NCBI GenBank assembly: GCA_900551885.1
Contig: URXS01000048.1
Span: forward strand, 1 to 14,438
DNA length: 14,438 bases
Direction: 5' to 3'
From: an uncultured Oscillibacter sp.
GTDB lineage: Bacteria > Bacillota > Clostridia > Oscillospirales > Oscillospiraceae
Part shown: piece by piece, positions 1 through 6,734 of the stretch
Numbering within the stretch: position 1 is the stretch's first letter
How the letters are laid out: each line of letters starts with the position of its first letter
Program-made: the position numbers and the translations under genes
The notes under the pieces: generated by a model
What the model was told of the DNA's origin: nothing
Database searches by the model: none
What the model saw: only the letters and a program-made list of their open reading frames with translations

Positions 1-471
1 CAGGGGTTGGTCCTTTCCCTGCCGATCCGAGAAAATGTCACGCTTGGAAACCTCAAAAAGTTCAGTAAGTTTGGCCTCCTTCAGATGAAGAAGGAAAAGC
101 GCGTGGTCACGGAGTGCGTAGACAAAATGACTCTGAGTCGGCGCAGCATCGAGCAACATGCCGGAGAGCTGTCCGGCGGAAACCAGCAAAAGGTTGTCCT
201 TTCAAAGCTGATCGCCCATGATGATATTCAAATTTACATTTTCGATGAACCGACTCGCGGCATTGATGTGGGAGCCAAGAGCGATATTTACCGCTTGATT
301 TCAGATTTCGTGAAGGCCGGTATACCGAGCATTGTGATTTCCTCTGAGATTCCGGAGATCCAGGCGCTGTGCGACCGCGTGGTCGTTATGAGCGAAGGCA
401 AGGTGACGGCAGTTTTGAATCGTGAGCAACTGAAGGATTCCAATGAAATTCTCAAATATGCGATTTCCTGA
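1..471 (+). CDS. Sugar-type (RbsA/MglA family) ABC transporter ATP-binding protein, C-terminal part
   Basis: Partial gene, open at the left edge; frame 1 is open from base 1 and ends at TGA 469-471, giving 156 visible residues. These match the second nucleotide-binding domain of the double-ABC ATPases that power ribose, galactose and nucleoside importers. The ABC signature LSGGNQQK lies at visible residues 57-64 and the Walker B/D-loop FDEPTRGIDVGAK at 81-93. The usual switch histidine is replaced in ISSEIPE (113-119), as is common in the C-terminal half of this family. The start of the fragment resembles the Q-loop-proximal sequence of RbsA, so roughly two thirds of the gene lies upstream. 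It is followed 71 bases later by an RbsC-type permease, its expected partner. No substrate-binding protein is visible; it is probably further upstream. The location before hydantoinase genes suggests a ureide or nucleoside-like cargo rather than a sugar, which is inference. Confidence 0.93.
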   Translation, partial: QGLVLSLPIRENVTLGNLKKFSKFGLLQMKKEKRVVTECVDKMTLSRRSIEQHAGELSGGNQQKVVLSKLIAHDDIQIYIFDEPTRGIDVGAKSDIYRLISDFVKAGIPSIVISSEIPEIQALCDRVVVMSEGKVTAVLNREQLKDSNEILKYAIS

Positions 472-542
472 TGCCGGACAGAAGATGTCTGCATAGAGCA
501 GAGAGCGGCTGAGATAAAGGGTGGAATATACCGGAGGGTAAA

Positions 543-1499
543 ATGGAAAAGGTAAAGAAAATTAATTTTGGTACGATAGCAAAAAAATATGGTACGGTTG
601 GCGCATTCATCGTCATTTGTATCTTTTTCTCCTTGAGCACGGATGTCTTCCTGAGCAGCAGCAACATTTTGACGGTTTTGCGCCAGATTTCCATGCTGGC
701 GATTTTGGGTGCCGGCCTGACGGTCGTTATGATCACTGGACGAATCGACCTGTCGATCGGATATGGCACCAGTCTGCTGGGCATTTTTTGCGCGGCCCTG
801 ATGGTGGATTTGGGCGTTCCCATGCCGGTGGCGGCGCTGCTTACGCTGCTGGGCGGCTTGCTGATCGGCTTGCTGAACGGCGTATTGATCGCCTATGGTG
901 GCATTCCTGATTTTATTGGCACGTTGGGCACCGGCTTCCTGCTGTCTGGTATCAACCAGGCGTACACGGAGGGCCATCCCATTTCAGGGCTGCCGGACAG
1001 CTTTGAGATCTTTGGCAACATGAGTTTTCTCGGCATTCCCACCATGATCTTCATCATGGCTTTCTGGCTGATTATCATCGCCATTGTGCTGAGCAAGACG
1101 CGCTTCGGCCGCCATACATATGCCATCGGCGGCAACAAGGAAGCGGCGCTCATGTCCGGTGTGAATGTGAAGTCCAATTCCATGTGGGGCTTTGTATTCT
1201 GCGGAATCGGAATGGCGATCACGGCTCTGGTTCTGACTTCCCGTATGGGCTCTGCTCATGTGACGGCTGCGGACAGCTATCAGATGCAGGCCATTGCCAC
1301 GGTCTACCTGGGTGCCACCGCCTTCAAAGAGGGCGAGCCCAACCTGGCGGGCACACTTCTGGGTGCCCTGATCCTCGGCGTGCTGAAGAACGGCATGACC
1401 CTGATGAATATCGCCTACTACTATCAGGATATCGCCCAGGGCGTCGTGATCCTGCTGGCGGTGATTATCACTTCTCTCCAGCGCAACCGCAAGAAGTAA
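543..1499 (+). CDS. RbsC-type ABC transporter permease (BPD_transp_2 family)
   Basis: 318-residue integral membrane protein, the usual length for RbsC/XylH-type permeases. It has a short basic N-terminus and then about eight to ten hydrophobic segments. The family motif ITGRIDLSIG lies near residues 64-73, where the common form is GGIDLSVG. The cytoplasmic coupling segment TRFGRHTYAIGGNKEAA is near 186-202, and the C-terminus ends in a basic tail. The start ATG is preceded by GGAGGG at 534-539. It is downstream of the ATPase and 15 bases before the amidohydrolase gene, so all are probably co-transcribed. It should form the membrane channel through which the ureide-like substrate of this operon enters. 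The substrate cannot be read from the sequence. Confidence 0.92.
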   Translation: MEKVKKINFGTIAKKYGTVGAFIVICIFFSLSTDVFLSSSNILTVLRQISMLAILGAGLTVVMITGRIDLSIGYGTSLLGIFCAALMVDLGVPMPVAALLTLLGGLLIGLLNGVLIAYGGIPDFIGTLGTGFLLSGINQAYTEGHPISGLPDSFEIFGNMSFLGIPTMIFIMAFWLIIIAIVLSKTRFGRHTYAIGGNKEAALMSGVNVKSNSMWGFVFCGIGMAITALVLTSRMGSAHVTAADSYQMQAIATVYLGATAFKEGEPNLAGTLLGALILGVLKNGMTLMNIAYYYQDIAQGVVILLAVIITSLQRNRKK

Positions 1500-1514
1500 G
1501 GGGGACTTGATAGT

Positions 1515-2729
1515 ATGATGAGGACCCAGTGCCAACGGCTTCAGGAGCATTTGGAGGAGTTGGGGAAGATTGGCGCGGTGCCGGAAGGCGGAGTCAATCG
1601 CTTTACATACTCCAAAGAATACTATGAAAGCGTTGAACTCCTTCGGCACTTTATGGAGGATGCCGGACTGGAAACGGAAGTTGATCCGGTAGGCAACGTG
1701 ATCGGTACCCGGCGGGGAGCCACAGACCGTATCATTTTGCTGGGATCTCATATTGACAGTGTGCCCAATGCGGGGATCTTTGACGGCTGCCTGGGTGTGC
1801 TGTCCGCGGTAGAGACAATGAAAACCCTTGCCGAAAACGGAACGGAATTGCAGCACACCGTCAAAGTCGTCGCCTGGGCGGAAGAAGAGGGCAACACGGT
1901 AGTGGGCCTTCTGGGCAGCGGCGCCTTTGTGGGGCTGATGGATGATCTGACAGACATCGCCCGTTCCAGAATGGAGCAGTTCGGAATCACTCCCGAGCAT
2001 GTCCGGGCCGCATATTTTCACGATCTGGATAAGATCGATGCGTCCCTTGAGCTCCACATTGAGCAGGGCGGAATTCTGGACCGTGAGCATGTACAGATCG
2101 GCGTTGTGAACGGAATCGTGGGCATCCAGCGATATACGGTGACCATCCAGGGCACCAAGAATCACGCCGGAACGACGCCGATGTATTTGAGAGACGACGC
2201 CATGGTCAAGGCGGCCAATCTGATTGTGGAACTGGACAAACTGGCTCGTGAGACAGACCGCGATATGGTCTGTACAGTGGGATGGCTGAATGCGGAACCC
2301 GGTGTCGTCAACGTTATTCCGGGGAAGGTGGAGCTGTCGGTAGAGGTGCGGTCCATGAATCCGGCGTCCATGGACCGGCTGCGGGAATATATCCAATCCC
2401 GGTTCCCCGAGGGAACGTGTACGTTGAAGAGGACATTTTGTCAGGAGCCGGTTCCCATGTCTCCTGTTTGCAAAGATGCCATCTCAAAAGCAGCGGAGGA
2501 GCTTGGCCTGTCACAGCGTGCGCTCAACAGCGGCGCCGGACATGACACGATGATCCTGGCGGAACGCATTTCGCACTGCGGCATGATTTTTGTTCCCAGT
2601 GTGGGCGGTGTCAGCCATTGCCCGCAGGAGTGGACTGAGTGGGAGGATGCAAATAACGGAGCAAGCGTTCTGCTGGGAGCGTTGCTGGAACTGGATAAAA
2701 AGGATCCAAAGGAATTTCAACAGTCATAA
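1515..2729 (+). CDS. M20-family N-carbamoyl-L-amino acid / ureido-acid amidohydrolase (hydantoinase/carbamoylase type)
   Basis: 404-residue cytosolic metal-dependent amidohydrolase of the family that contains L-N-carbamoylase, allantoate amidohydrolase and M20-type beta-ureidopropionase. Residues in the positions of the two-metal site are visible: H79 in GSHIDSVPNAG, D90 in IFDGCLG, E124/E125 in WAEEEGN, H181 in ELHIEQGG and H368 in GGVSHCP. The dimerisation-domain motif NHAGTTPM (216-223) and NSGAGHDTM (338-346) are also typical. The expected reaction is removal of the carbamoyl group from an N-carbamoyl amino acid, giving amino acid, CO2 and ammonia. The next gene encodes the ring-opening hydantoinase, so the pair form two steps of one route. 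Tandem ATGs occur at 1515 and 1518, and GGGGG at 1500-1504 is the ribosome binding site, so either start is possible. M20-type carbamoylases usually act on L-isomers, which fits the downstream dehydratase. The exact ureido acid is unknown. Confidence 0.9.
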   Translation: MMRTQCQRLQEHLEELGKIGAVPEGGVNRFTYSKEYYESVELLRHFMEDAGLETEVDPVGNVIGTRRGATDRIILLGSHIDSVPNAGIFDGCLGVLSAVETMKTLAENGTELQHTVKVVAWAEEEGNTVVGLLGSGAFVGLMDDLTDIARSRMEQFGITPEHVRAAYFHDLDKIDASLELHIEQGGILDREHVQIGVVNGIVGIQRYTVTIQGTKNHAGTTPMYLRDDAMVKAANLIVELDKLARETDRDMVCTVGWLNAEPGVVNVIPGKVELSVEVRSMNPASMDRLREYIQSRFPEGTCTLKRTFCQEPVPMSPVCKDAISKAAEELGLSQRALNSGAGHDTMILAERISHCGMIFVPSVGGVSHCPQEWTEWEDANNGASVLLGALLELDKKDPKEFQQS

Positions 2730-2749
2730 AACAGAAGGGACGGGTCACT

Positions 2750-4219
2750 ATGAGAACACTGGTAAAGAACGGAACGATTGTTACTGCGGACAGTGAGTAC
2801 AAAGCGGATATTCTGATCGTGGACGAAAAAATCGTGGCGATCGGCAGCGATTTGGAGGGTCCCTTTGATAAAGTTTTGGATGCCACCGGAAAGTATGTCC
2901 TCCCCGGCGGCGTAGACAACCATGCCCACTTTGAGGCCCTGAATACCGACGGTATCACCACCAACGAGCCCTATGCCACCACCTGGGTGGCTCTGCAGGG
3001 CGGTACCACCACCATTGTGGACTTCTGCACCAACGAGCCGGGTATGAATCTGGTTGATTCTGTAAATTACCGCCTGAATGTCCGCGCCAAGGGCAAGGTC
3101 GCTCCGGATATTGCCATTCATGCCTGCTGCAACGATTTTACCGACGAGACTGTGGGAGAGATCAAGAAGCTGGTGGAGATGGGTGTGCCCAGCATGAAGC
3201 TGTTCCTGGCCTACAAGGGCACTTCCCTGTATATGGATGACAGCAAGCTGCTGGCCTGCCTGGAGGAGGCCGGAAAGCAGGGCATGACCATGATGGTCCA
3301 TGCGGAAAATCCGGACGTGCTGGACAAGTGCCGCAACGACGCCGCGGCCGCTGGCCACTATGAGCCCAAGTACCACTACATGACCCGGCCTCCGTACGGC
3401 GAGGCAGAGGCAGTTTCCCGCGCCATCCGCTTCGCGGATGCGATGCACTGCCCCATGTGCATCGTCCATGTCAGCTGCATTGAGGCCGGTGAGGAGATCC
3501 GCAAGGCCCGGGCGGAGGGCAAAGCGGTGATCGGAGAGACCTGCCCCCACTATCTGGTGCTGGATAAGCACAAGATGGATCATCCCGATTGGCATATCGC
3601 CTCCCACTGGATCTGTTCTCCGGCCCTGCGGGACAAGGAGGATCAGGATTATCTGTGGAAGGCCCTGAATGAGGACTGGCTCTCCATCTGCGGTTCTGAC
3701 AACTCCGGTATTCCCCAGGCCCAGAAGGACTGGGGCTGGGATGAGGAAAACCAGCGCTGCGATTTCCGGAAGGTGCCCAACGGCTGCCCCGGCGCCGGAG
3801 ACCGTATGAATGCCCTGTGGACTTACGGCGTTGCGGCCGGCCGGATGACCCGCCAGAAGTTCGTGGAGGTGTGCTGCACGACGCCTGCAAAGCTGAACGG
3901 CATCTATCCCCGCAAGGGTACCATTCAGATCGGATCTGACGCGGACCTGATCCTGTTTGACCCGGATTACAGGGGCACCATCACTCTGGAGACCAATCCC
4001 ACCGGCGTGGAGTACAACGTGTTTGAGGGCCTGGAGCAAATCGGCCGGGCGGATACGGTGCTGCTGCGCGGCAGCGTGGTGGTCGAGAAGGGCAAGTACC
4101 TTGGCGAAGTCAAGGAAGTGGTGGCCGACGGCATCACCTACCTGGGCTGCACCAGCGGTCAGGGACAGTTCATCCCCGGCAAGCCCTATGGCCTGGGATA
4201 TGATCTGCTGAAGAAGTAA
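2750..4219 (+). CDS. hydA: D-hydantoinase / dihydropyrimidinase family cyclic amidohydrolase
   Basis: 489-residue amidohydrolase, full family length, with a start supported by AGAAGGGA at 2733-2740. It should hydrolyse the ring amide of a hydantoin or dihydropyrimidine to an N-carbamoyl amino acid. The binuclear-metal ligands are all present at family positions: H58 and H60 (GGVDNHAH), carboxylated lysine K150 (PSMKLFLAYKG), H184 (VHAEN), H240 (IVHVS) and D317 (GSDN). Substrate-contacting Y155 and the KVPNG loop (341-345) are kept, and PRKGTIQIGSDADL (387-400) closes the beta-sandwich domain. Oddities: the residue after the metal aspartate is Asn (GSDN) where most relatives have His (GSDH). 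The loop after it is also unusual (SGIPQAQKDWGW), and the protein is rich in cysteine (for example HACCN and CPMCIVHVSC). It sits 20 bases after the carbamoylase gene and 2 bases before the nitroreductase gene. The substrate could be a hydantoin, a dihydropyrimidine or another cyclic ureide. Confidence 0.92.
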   Translation: MRTLVKNGTIVTADSEYKADILIVDEKIVAIGSDLEGPFDKVLDATGKYVLPGGVDNHAHFEALNTDGITTNEPYATTWVALQGGTTTIVDFCTNEPGMNLVDSVNYRLNVRAKGKVAPDIAIHACCNDFTDETVGEIKKLVEMGVPSMKLFLAYKGTSLYMDDSKLLACLEEAGKQGMTMMVHAENPDVLDKCRNDAAAAGHYEPKYHYMTRPPYGEAEAVSRAIRFADAMHCPMCIVHVSCIEAGEEIRKARAEGKAVIGETCPHYLVLDKHKMDHPDWHIASHWICSPALRDKEDQDYLWKALNEDWLSICGSDNSGIPQAQKDWGWDEENQRCDFRKVPNGCPGAGDRMNALWTYGVAAGRMTRQKFVEVCCTTPAKLNGIYPRKGTIQIGSDADLILFDPDYRGTITLETNPTGVEYNVFEGLEQIGRADTVLLRGSVVVEKGKYLGEVKEVVADGITYLGCTSGQGQFIPGKPYGLGYDLLKK

Positions 4220-4221
4220 GC

Positions 4222-4758
4222 ATGGAGAAGCGGAGCTATCTGGACGAATGCCTGCGCTCCCGGCGGAGTGTCCGTAAGTTTACGGACACTCCGGTCAGCA
4301 GAGAGGAGATCCGGAATCTCCTGGAGATGGCGATCCTTGCTCCTTCCGCCAGTAATTTGCAGCCGTGGAGATTTGTGGTGGTAGATGATCCCGCGCTGGT
4401 TCAGAAAATCTGCGCATTTTCTCCGGGGATTGGAGGAAGGCCTCCTTGCCTGATTCTGTTCTGCTTGGATGGACAGCGCCTTCCCTTACAGAGCGATGGC
4501 ACGGCAGACCGCTCATGCGGTGTGTTGGATCTTGCGATGGCGGCGGAAAATCTGATGTTGGAAGCCGTCGGCCGGGGACTTGGGACCTGCGTGATCAAGT
4601 CGTTTCACCCTCAGATCGTGAAAAAGATCCTCAGCCTGCCGGAGCAGATATATCCAGAGTTCCTGGTTACTCTTGGATATCCGAACCAAGAGCCCAAAAT
4701 GCCGAGACGGCGGCCATTGGAAGAAGTGGCTTCTTATAACCTTGGGGAGATGGATTAA
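4222..4758 (+). CDS. Small nitroreductase-family flavoprotein
   Basis: 178-residue protein at the short end of the FMN-dependent nitroreductase family. N-terminal RRSVRKF (14-20) and APSASNLQPWRF (40-51) are the family's FMN-binding signatures. GLGTCVIK (119-126) and LGYPNQEP (151-158), followed by a basic PRRRPLEEV, match the C-terminal half. The ATG lies 2 bases after the hydA stop, and a purine-rich stretch at the end of hydA (GAAGAAG) can serve as ribosome binding site. The immediate context of hydantoinase and RidA genes recalls the Rut pyrimidine pathway, where RutE (nitroreductase family) reduces malonic semialdehyde next to RutC (RidA family), but orthology with RutE cannot be claimed. 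It could oxidise or reduce the ureide ring or a downstream carbonyl product. A perfect inverted repeat lies inside the early coding region (see separate entry). Confidence 0.85.
   Translation: MEKRSYLDECLRSRRSVRKFTDTPVSREEIRNLLEMAILAPSASNLQPWRFVVVDDPALVQKICAFSPGIGGRPPCLILFCLDGQRLPLQSDGTADRSCGVLDLAMAAENLMLEAVGRGLGTCVIKSFHPQIVKKILSLPEQIYPEFLVTLGYPNQEPKMPRRRPLEEVASYNLGEMD
4264..4293. repeat. Perfect 14-bp inverted repeat inside the nitroreductase gene
   Basis: Left arm 4264-4277 (CGGAGTGTCCGTAA) is the exact reverse complement of 4280-4293, separated only by GT at 4278-4279. As RNA it would fold as a 13-bp stem with an AGUU tetraloop. It lies about 40 bases after the start codon and encodes part of the family-conserved RRSVRKFTDTP segment. 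No U-run follows, so it is not an intrinsic terminator. It could be a pause, processing or translation-control hairpin, or a chance product of codon choice. Confidence 0.8.
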
Positions 4759-4759
4759 T

Positions 4760-5029
4760 ATGGAGGACGCGTTCAATCGGATTCTCTCTTTCCAGATTGC
4801 CAGTGCGTTGGAATGTGTTGATGACCCCAGCCCCTATGGAGCGCTCCGGCTTTTGGAGGCGGCGCAGCAGATGATTGAATTTGGGGAGCTGTACGGAATC
4901 AGCAAAGATACGAGGCTCCATGAAATCGCGGAGCGAATCGCGGAAGAGAAGGGGACCGCCCTGACCGACAGATCCCGGTTTCACCTGATGGTGGAGGAGC
5001 TCTCCATGATTATGGTCGATATCGTCTGA
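4760..5029 (+). CDS. 89-residue protein of unknown function in the ureide operon
   Basis: I do not recognise this protein with confidence. The ATG at 4760 is one base after the nitroreductase stop (TAA 4756-4758), and GGGGAGATGG just upstream at 4744-4753 provides a ribosome binding site, so translation is probably coupled. A longer reading from ATG 4673 would overlap the nitroreductase gene by 86 bases and is less likely. The protein is acidic and predicted mostly helical, with no signal peptide, membrane segment or metal-binding motif. Segments such as DDPSPYGALRLLEAAQQMIEF and the C-terminal VEELSMIMVDIV suggest a compact helical bundle. It vaguely recalls small DUF6092-type proteins, from memory only. 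Its fixed place between catabolic enzymes suggests an accessory subunit or partner of one of them, possibly the nitroreductase, which is inference. Confidence 0.75.
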   Translation: MEDAFNRILSFQIASALECVDDPSPYGALRLLEAAQQMIEFGELYGISKDTRLHEIAERIAEEKGTALTDRSRFHLMVEELSMIMVDIV

Positions 5030-5053
5030 ATTCGTTTTAGAGGAGAATGTTCA

Positions 5054-5509
5054 ATGGATGTATATGAGAATTTGAAAAACTGCGGAATTGAGCTGCCGGA
5101 AAAATTAAGTGCCGCTGGACTCTATAAGCCAGTGAATCAGACGGGAAACCTGGTTTTCATCTCGGGCCAGGGCAGCATTGACCGCGGCAAGAACCTGACC
5201 GGCCGGGTTGGCGTGAACGTCACCGTGGAAGAGGCACAGTATGCGGCAAGGGTCTGCGCGATCAATACACTGTCTGCGCTGGAGAGCTATCTGGGTGATC
5301 TGAACCGGGTAAAGCGCTGCGTCAAGATCCTGGGGTTTGTTGCAGGCACAGACGGTTTCACCGATCAGGCGAAAGTGATCAACGGTGCCTCCCAGGTGTT
5401 TATCGACGCATTCGGCGAGGAAGGCCGCCATGCCAGATCCGCGATCGGGACGAACAGTTTGCCGCTGGGCCTGACGGTGGAGGTAGAATCCATCTTTGAG
5501 ATCGAGTAA
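5054..5509 (+). CDS. RidA/YjgF-YER057c-UK114 family protein (enamine/imine deaminase-like)
   Basis: 151-residue protein, longer than classic RidA (about 128 residues) and resembling the YjgF-like subgroup with an N-terminal extension. Family features include FISGQGSID (35-43), the helix with AARVCAINTLSALESYLGDL, the binding-site arginine R128 in RHARSAIGTNSLP and the following VEVES, where E143 is the likely partner acid. RidA proteins hydrolyse reactive enamines/imines such as 2-aminoacrylate made by PLP-dependent dehydratases, releasing the 2-oxo acid and ammonia. The next gene is exactly such a dehydratase, so the pair fit one step. In the Rut pathway RutC, of the same family, acts on 3-aminoacrylate. 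The start is supported by AGAGGAGAA at 5039-5047. No signal peptide is seen; it is cytosolic. Confidence 0.9.
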   Translation: MDVYENLKNCGIELPEKLSAAGLYKPVNQTGNLVFISGQGSIDRGKNLTGRVGVNVTVEEAQYAARVCAINTLSALESYLGDLNRVKRCVKILGFVAGTDGFTDQAKVINGASQVFIDAFGEEGRHARSAIGTNSLPLGLTVEVESIFEIE

Positions 5510-5524
5510 AAAGGAGAGATTTTT

Positions 5525-6499
5525 GTGCTTGGTCAGATTTTAGAGCCTGTTCAGATTTCCGATGTGGTGGCGGCAAAGCAGCGGCTGCGGAAGGCGTTCC
5601 CGCCTTCACCGCTGCTGTCAATTGCACCGCTGGACCAAGAATTGGGGGCACCTGTCTATTTGAAGGTGGAGAGCCTGCTTCCCTCCGCGGCTTACAAATT
5701 CCGCGGAGCCACGAACAAGATCCAGACATTGATCGAGACGTGTGGCAGCAATATCCGTATTATTACGGCGTCCTCCGGAAACCACGGAATGGCCTGCTCT
5801 CTGGCGGCGAGCCGCCTGGGGATTCCCGCCACGGTTGTAGTCCCCGTCCCCACTCCCCAGATCAAGAAGGATTACATCCGGTCTCTGGGTGCGGATCTGC
5901 TGGAGATCGGCGAGACCTACGATGAGTCCTTCACCGCCGCCTGTGAACTGGCGGATCGGGAGAAGATGTTCTATGTGCATCCTGTTTCTGACCGCTACAC
6001 AGTCGCGGGCCAGGGCACAATTACGCTGGAGTTGCTGGAGCAGATACCGGATCTGGATCAGGTGATCGTCCCCATTGGAGGCGGCGGACTGATCACGGGT
6101 ATCTCTTTTGCAATGAAACATCTAAAGCCGTCCGTGAGAGTCGTTGGTGTCATGCCGGAGGGATCCGCGGTGTACTATGCCTCCAGACAGGCTGGAAAGC
6201 TGCTGACGCTGGATAGCTGTGCCTCCATGGCCGATGCCTGCGTGCGGAAGACCGGTGAACCCTACCTCTATCCCTACATAGAGAAGTATGTGGATGATAT
6301 TGTGGTTGTCACGGAGGATTCGATCCGCAAGGCGGTAAAGACGGCCTGCCTGTATGGGAAACTGACCCTGGAGGGCGCCGGCGCCATGCCGCTTGCATCC
6401 CTGCTGGAGAACAAGTGCCAGGTGATCGGCAAGACGGTGCTGATCTGCAGCGGAGGCAACATCGATCAGCCGGTGCTGGATGCCTGCCTGAATAGCTGA
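5525..6499 (+). CDS. PLP-dependent serine/threonine-dehydratase-like ammonia-lyase (fold type II)
   Basis: 324-residue protein, the length of catabolic threonine dehydratase and serine racemase. It lacks the C-terminal ACT domain, so allosteric control by amino acids of the biosynthetic IlvA kind is not expected. The PLP lysine is K58 in SAAYKFRGA; relatives usually read SFKxRGA, so the Ser-Phe before the lysine is replaced by Ala-Tyr. SSGNHG (83-88) is the substrate/carboxylate loop, GGGGL (185-189) the phosphate loop and SGGNID (309-314) the C-terminal PLP-ring contact. The expected reaction is beta-elimination from a beta-substituted amino acid (serine, threonine or similar) to an enamine, then to 2-oxo acid and ammonia. 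The start is GTG at 5525, chosen because AAGGAG (5511-5516) sits 8 bases upstream and no ATG is available nearby. It is the last gene of the operon and a hairpin plus terminator follow. Alternatives include diaminopropionate- or hydroxyaspartate-type lyases. Confidence 0.88.
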   Translation: MLGQILEPVQISDVVAAKQRLRKAFPPSPLLSIAPLDQELGAPVYLKVESLLPSAAYKFRGATNKIQTLIETCGSNIRIITASSGNHGMACSLAASRLGIPATVVVPVPTPQIKKDYIRSLGADLLEIGETYDESFTAACELADREKMFYVHPVSDRYTVAGQGTITLELLEQIPDLDQVIVPIGGGGLITGISFAMKHLKPSVRVVGVMPEGSAVYYASRQAGKLLTLDSCASMADACVRKTGEPYLYPYIEKYVDDIVVVTEDSIRKAVKTACLYGKLTLEGAGAMPLASLLENKCQVIGKTVLICSGGNIDQPVLDACLNS

Positions 6500-6519
6500 A
6501 AGTGACGGAGCAATGAAAA

Positions 6520-6536
6520 GCCGTTTTCAAAACGGC
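6520..6536 (+). other. Short hairpin just after the dehydratase stop codon
   Basis: GCCGTTTT at 6520-6527 and AAAACGGC at 6529-6536 are inverted repeats, giving at least a 6-bp stem with a 5-base loop. No T-run follows. It may protect the 3' end of the message upstream of the true terminator. Confidence 0.5.
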
Positions 6537-6547
6537 ACCTGTGGTAA

Positions 6548-6589
6548 AACCGGGGGCAAAGAGATTCTATCTTTGCCCCCGGTTATTTT
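6548..6589 (+). terminator. Strong intrinsic terminator of the ureide operon
   Basis: Perfect 15-bp stem: 6548-6562 pairs with 6570-6584 around a 7-base loop (GATTCTA), and is followed by ATTTT at 6585-6589. The stem has a GGGGG/CCCCC core. This should end transcription of the operon before the convergent spoVAC gene. The complement strand has AAAA-derived T residues beyond the stem too (TTTTA), so it may act in both directions. Confidence 0.9.
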
Positions 6590-6734
6590 GCCGGCAATTC
6601 AATTTTACTTTGTGGAGTGGTTTCGAGGCCTCGTTTGAAAATGAAGCACAGATGCAGCGGCGAGGAAATTTCATAGTGACGGGAGAGAGGCCTACGGAAG
6701 CTCTCGCCCTCTGTTTGATACTCCTGTCCGGGGC
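6590..6734. other. Convergent intergenic region between ureide operon and spoVAC
   Basis: No gene is supported here. The only noted elements are a perfect 10-bp palindrome CGAGGCCTCG at 6624-6633 and a weak imperfect inverted repeat around 6681-6713 (GGGAGAG to CTCTCGCCC) that might slow transcription from spoVAC. A short open frame across this stretch has no recognisable protein character or ribosome binding site. Confidence 0.5.

Noticed and set aside
984..4039. Minus-strand open frames at 984-2396 and 2717-4039
   Set aside because: They lie opposite the permease, amidohydrolase and hydantoinase genes, which carry full family motifs. The antisense products have shadow-type composition.
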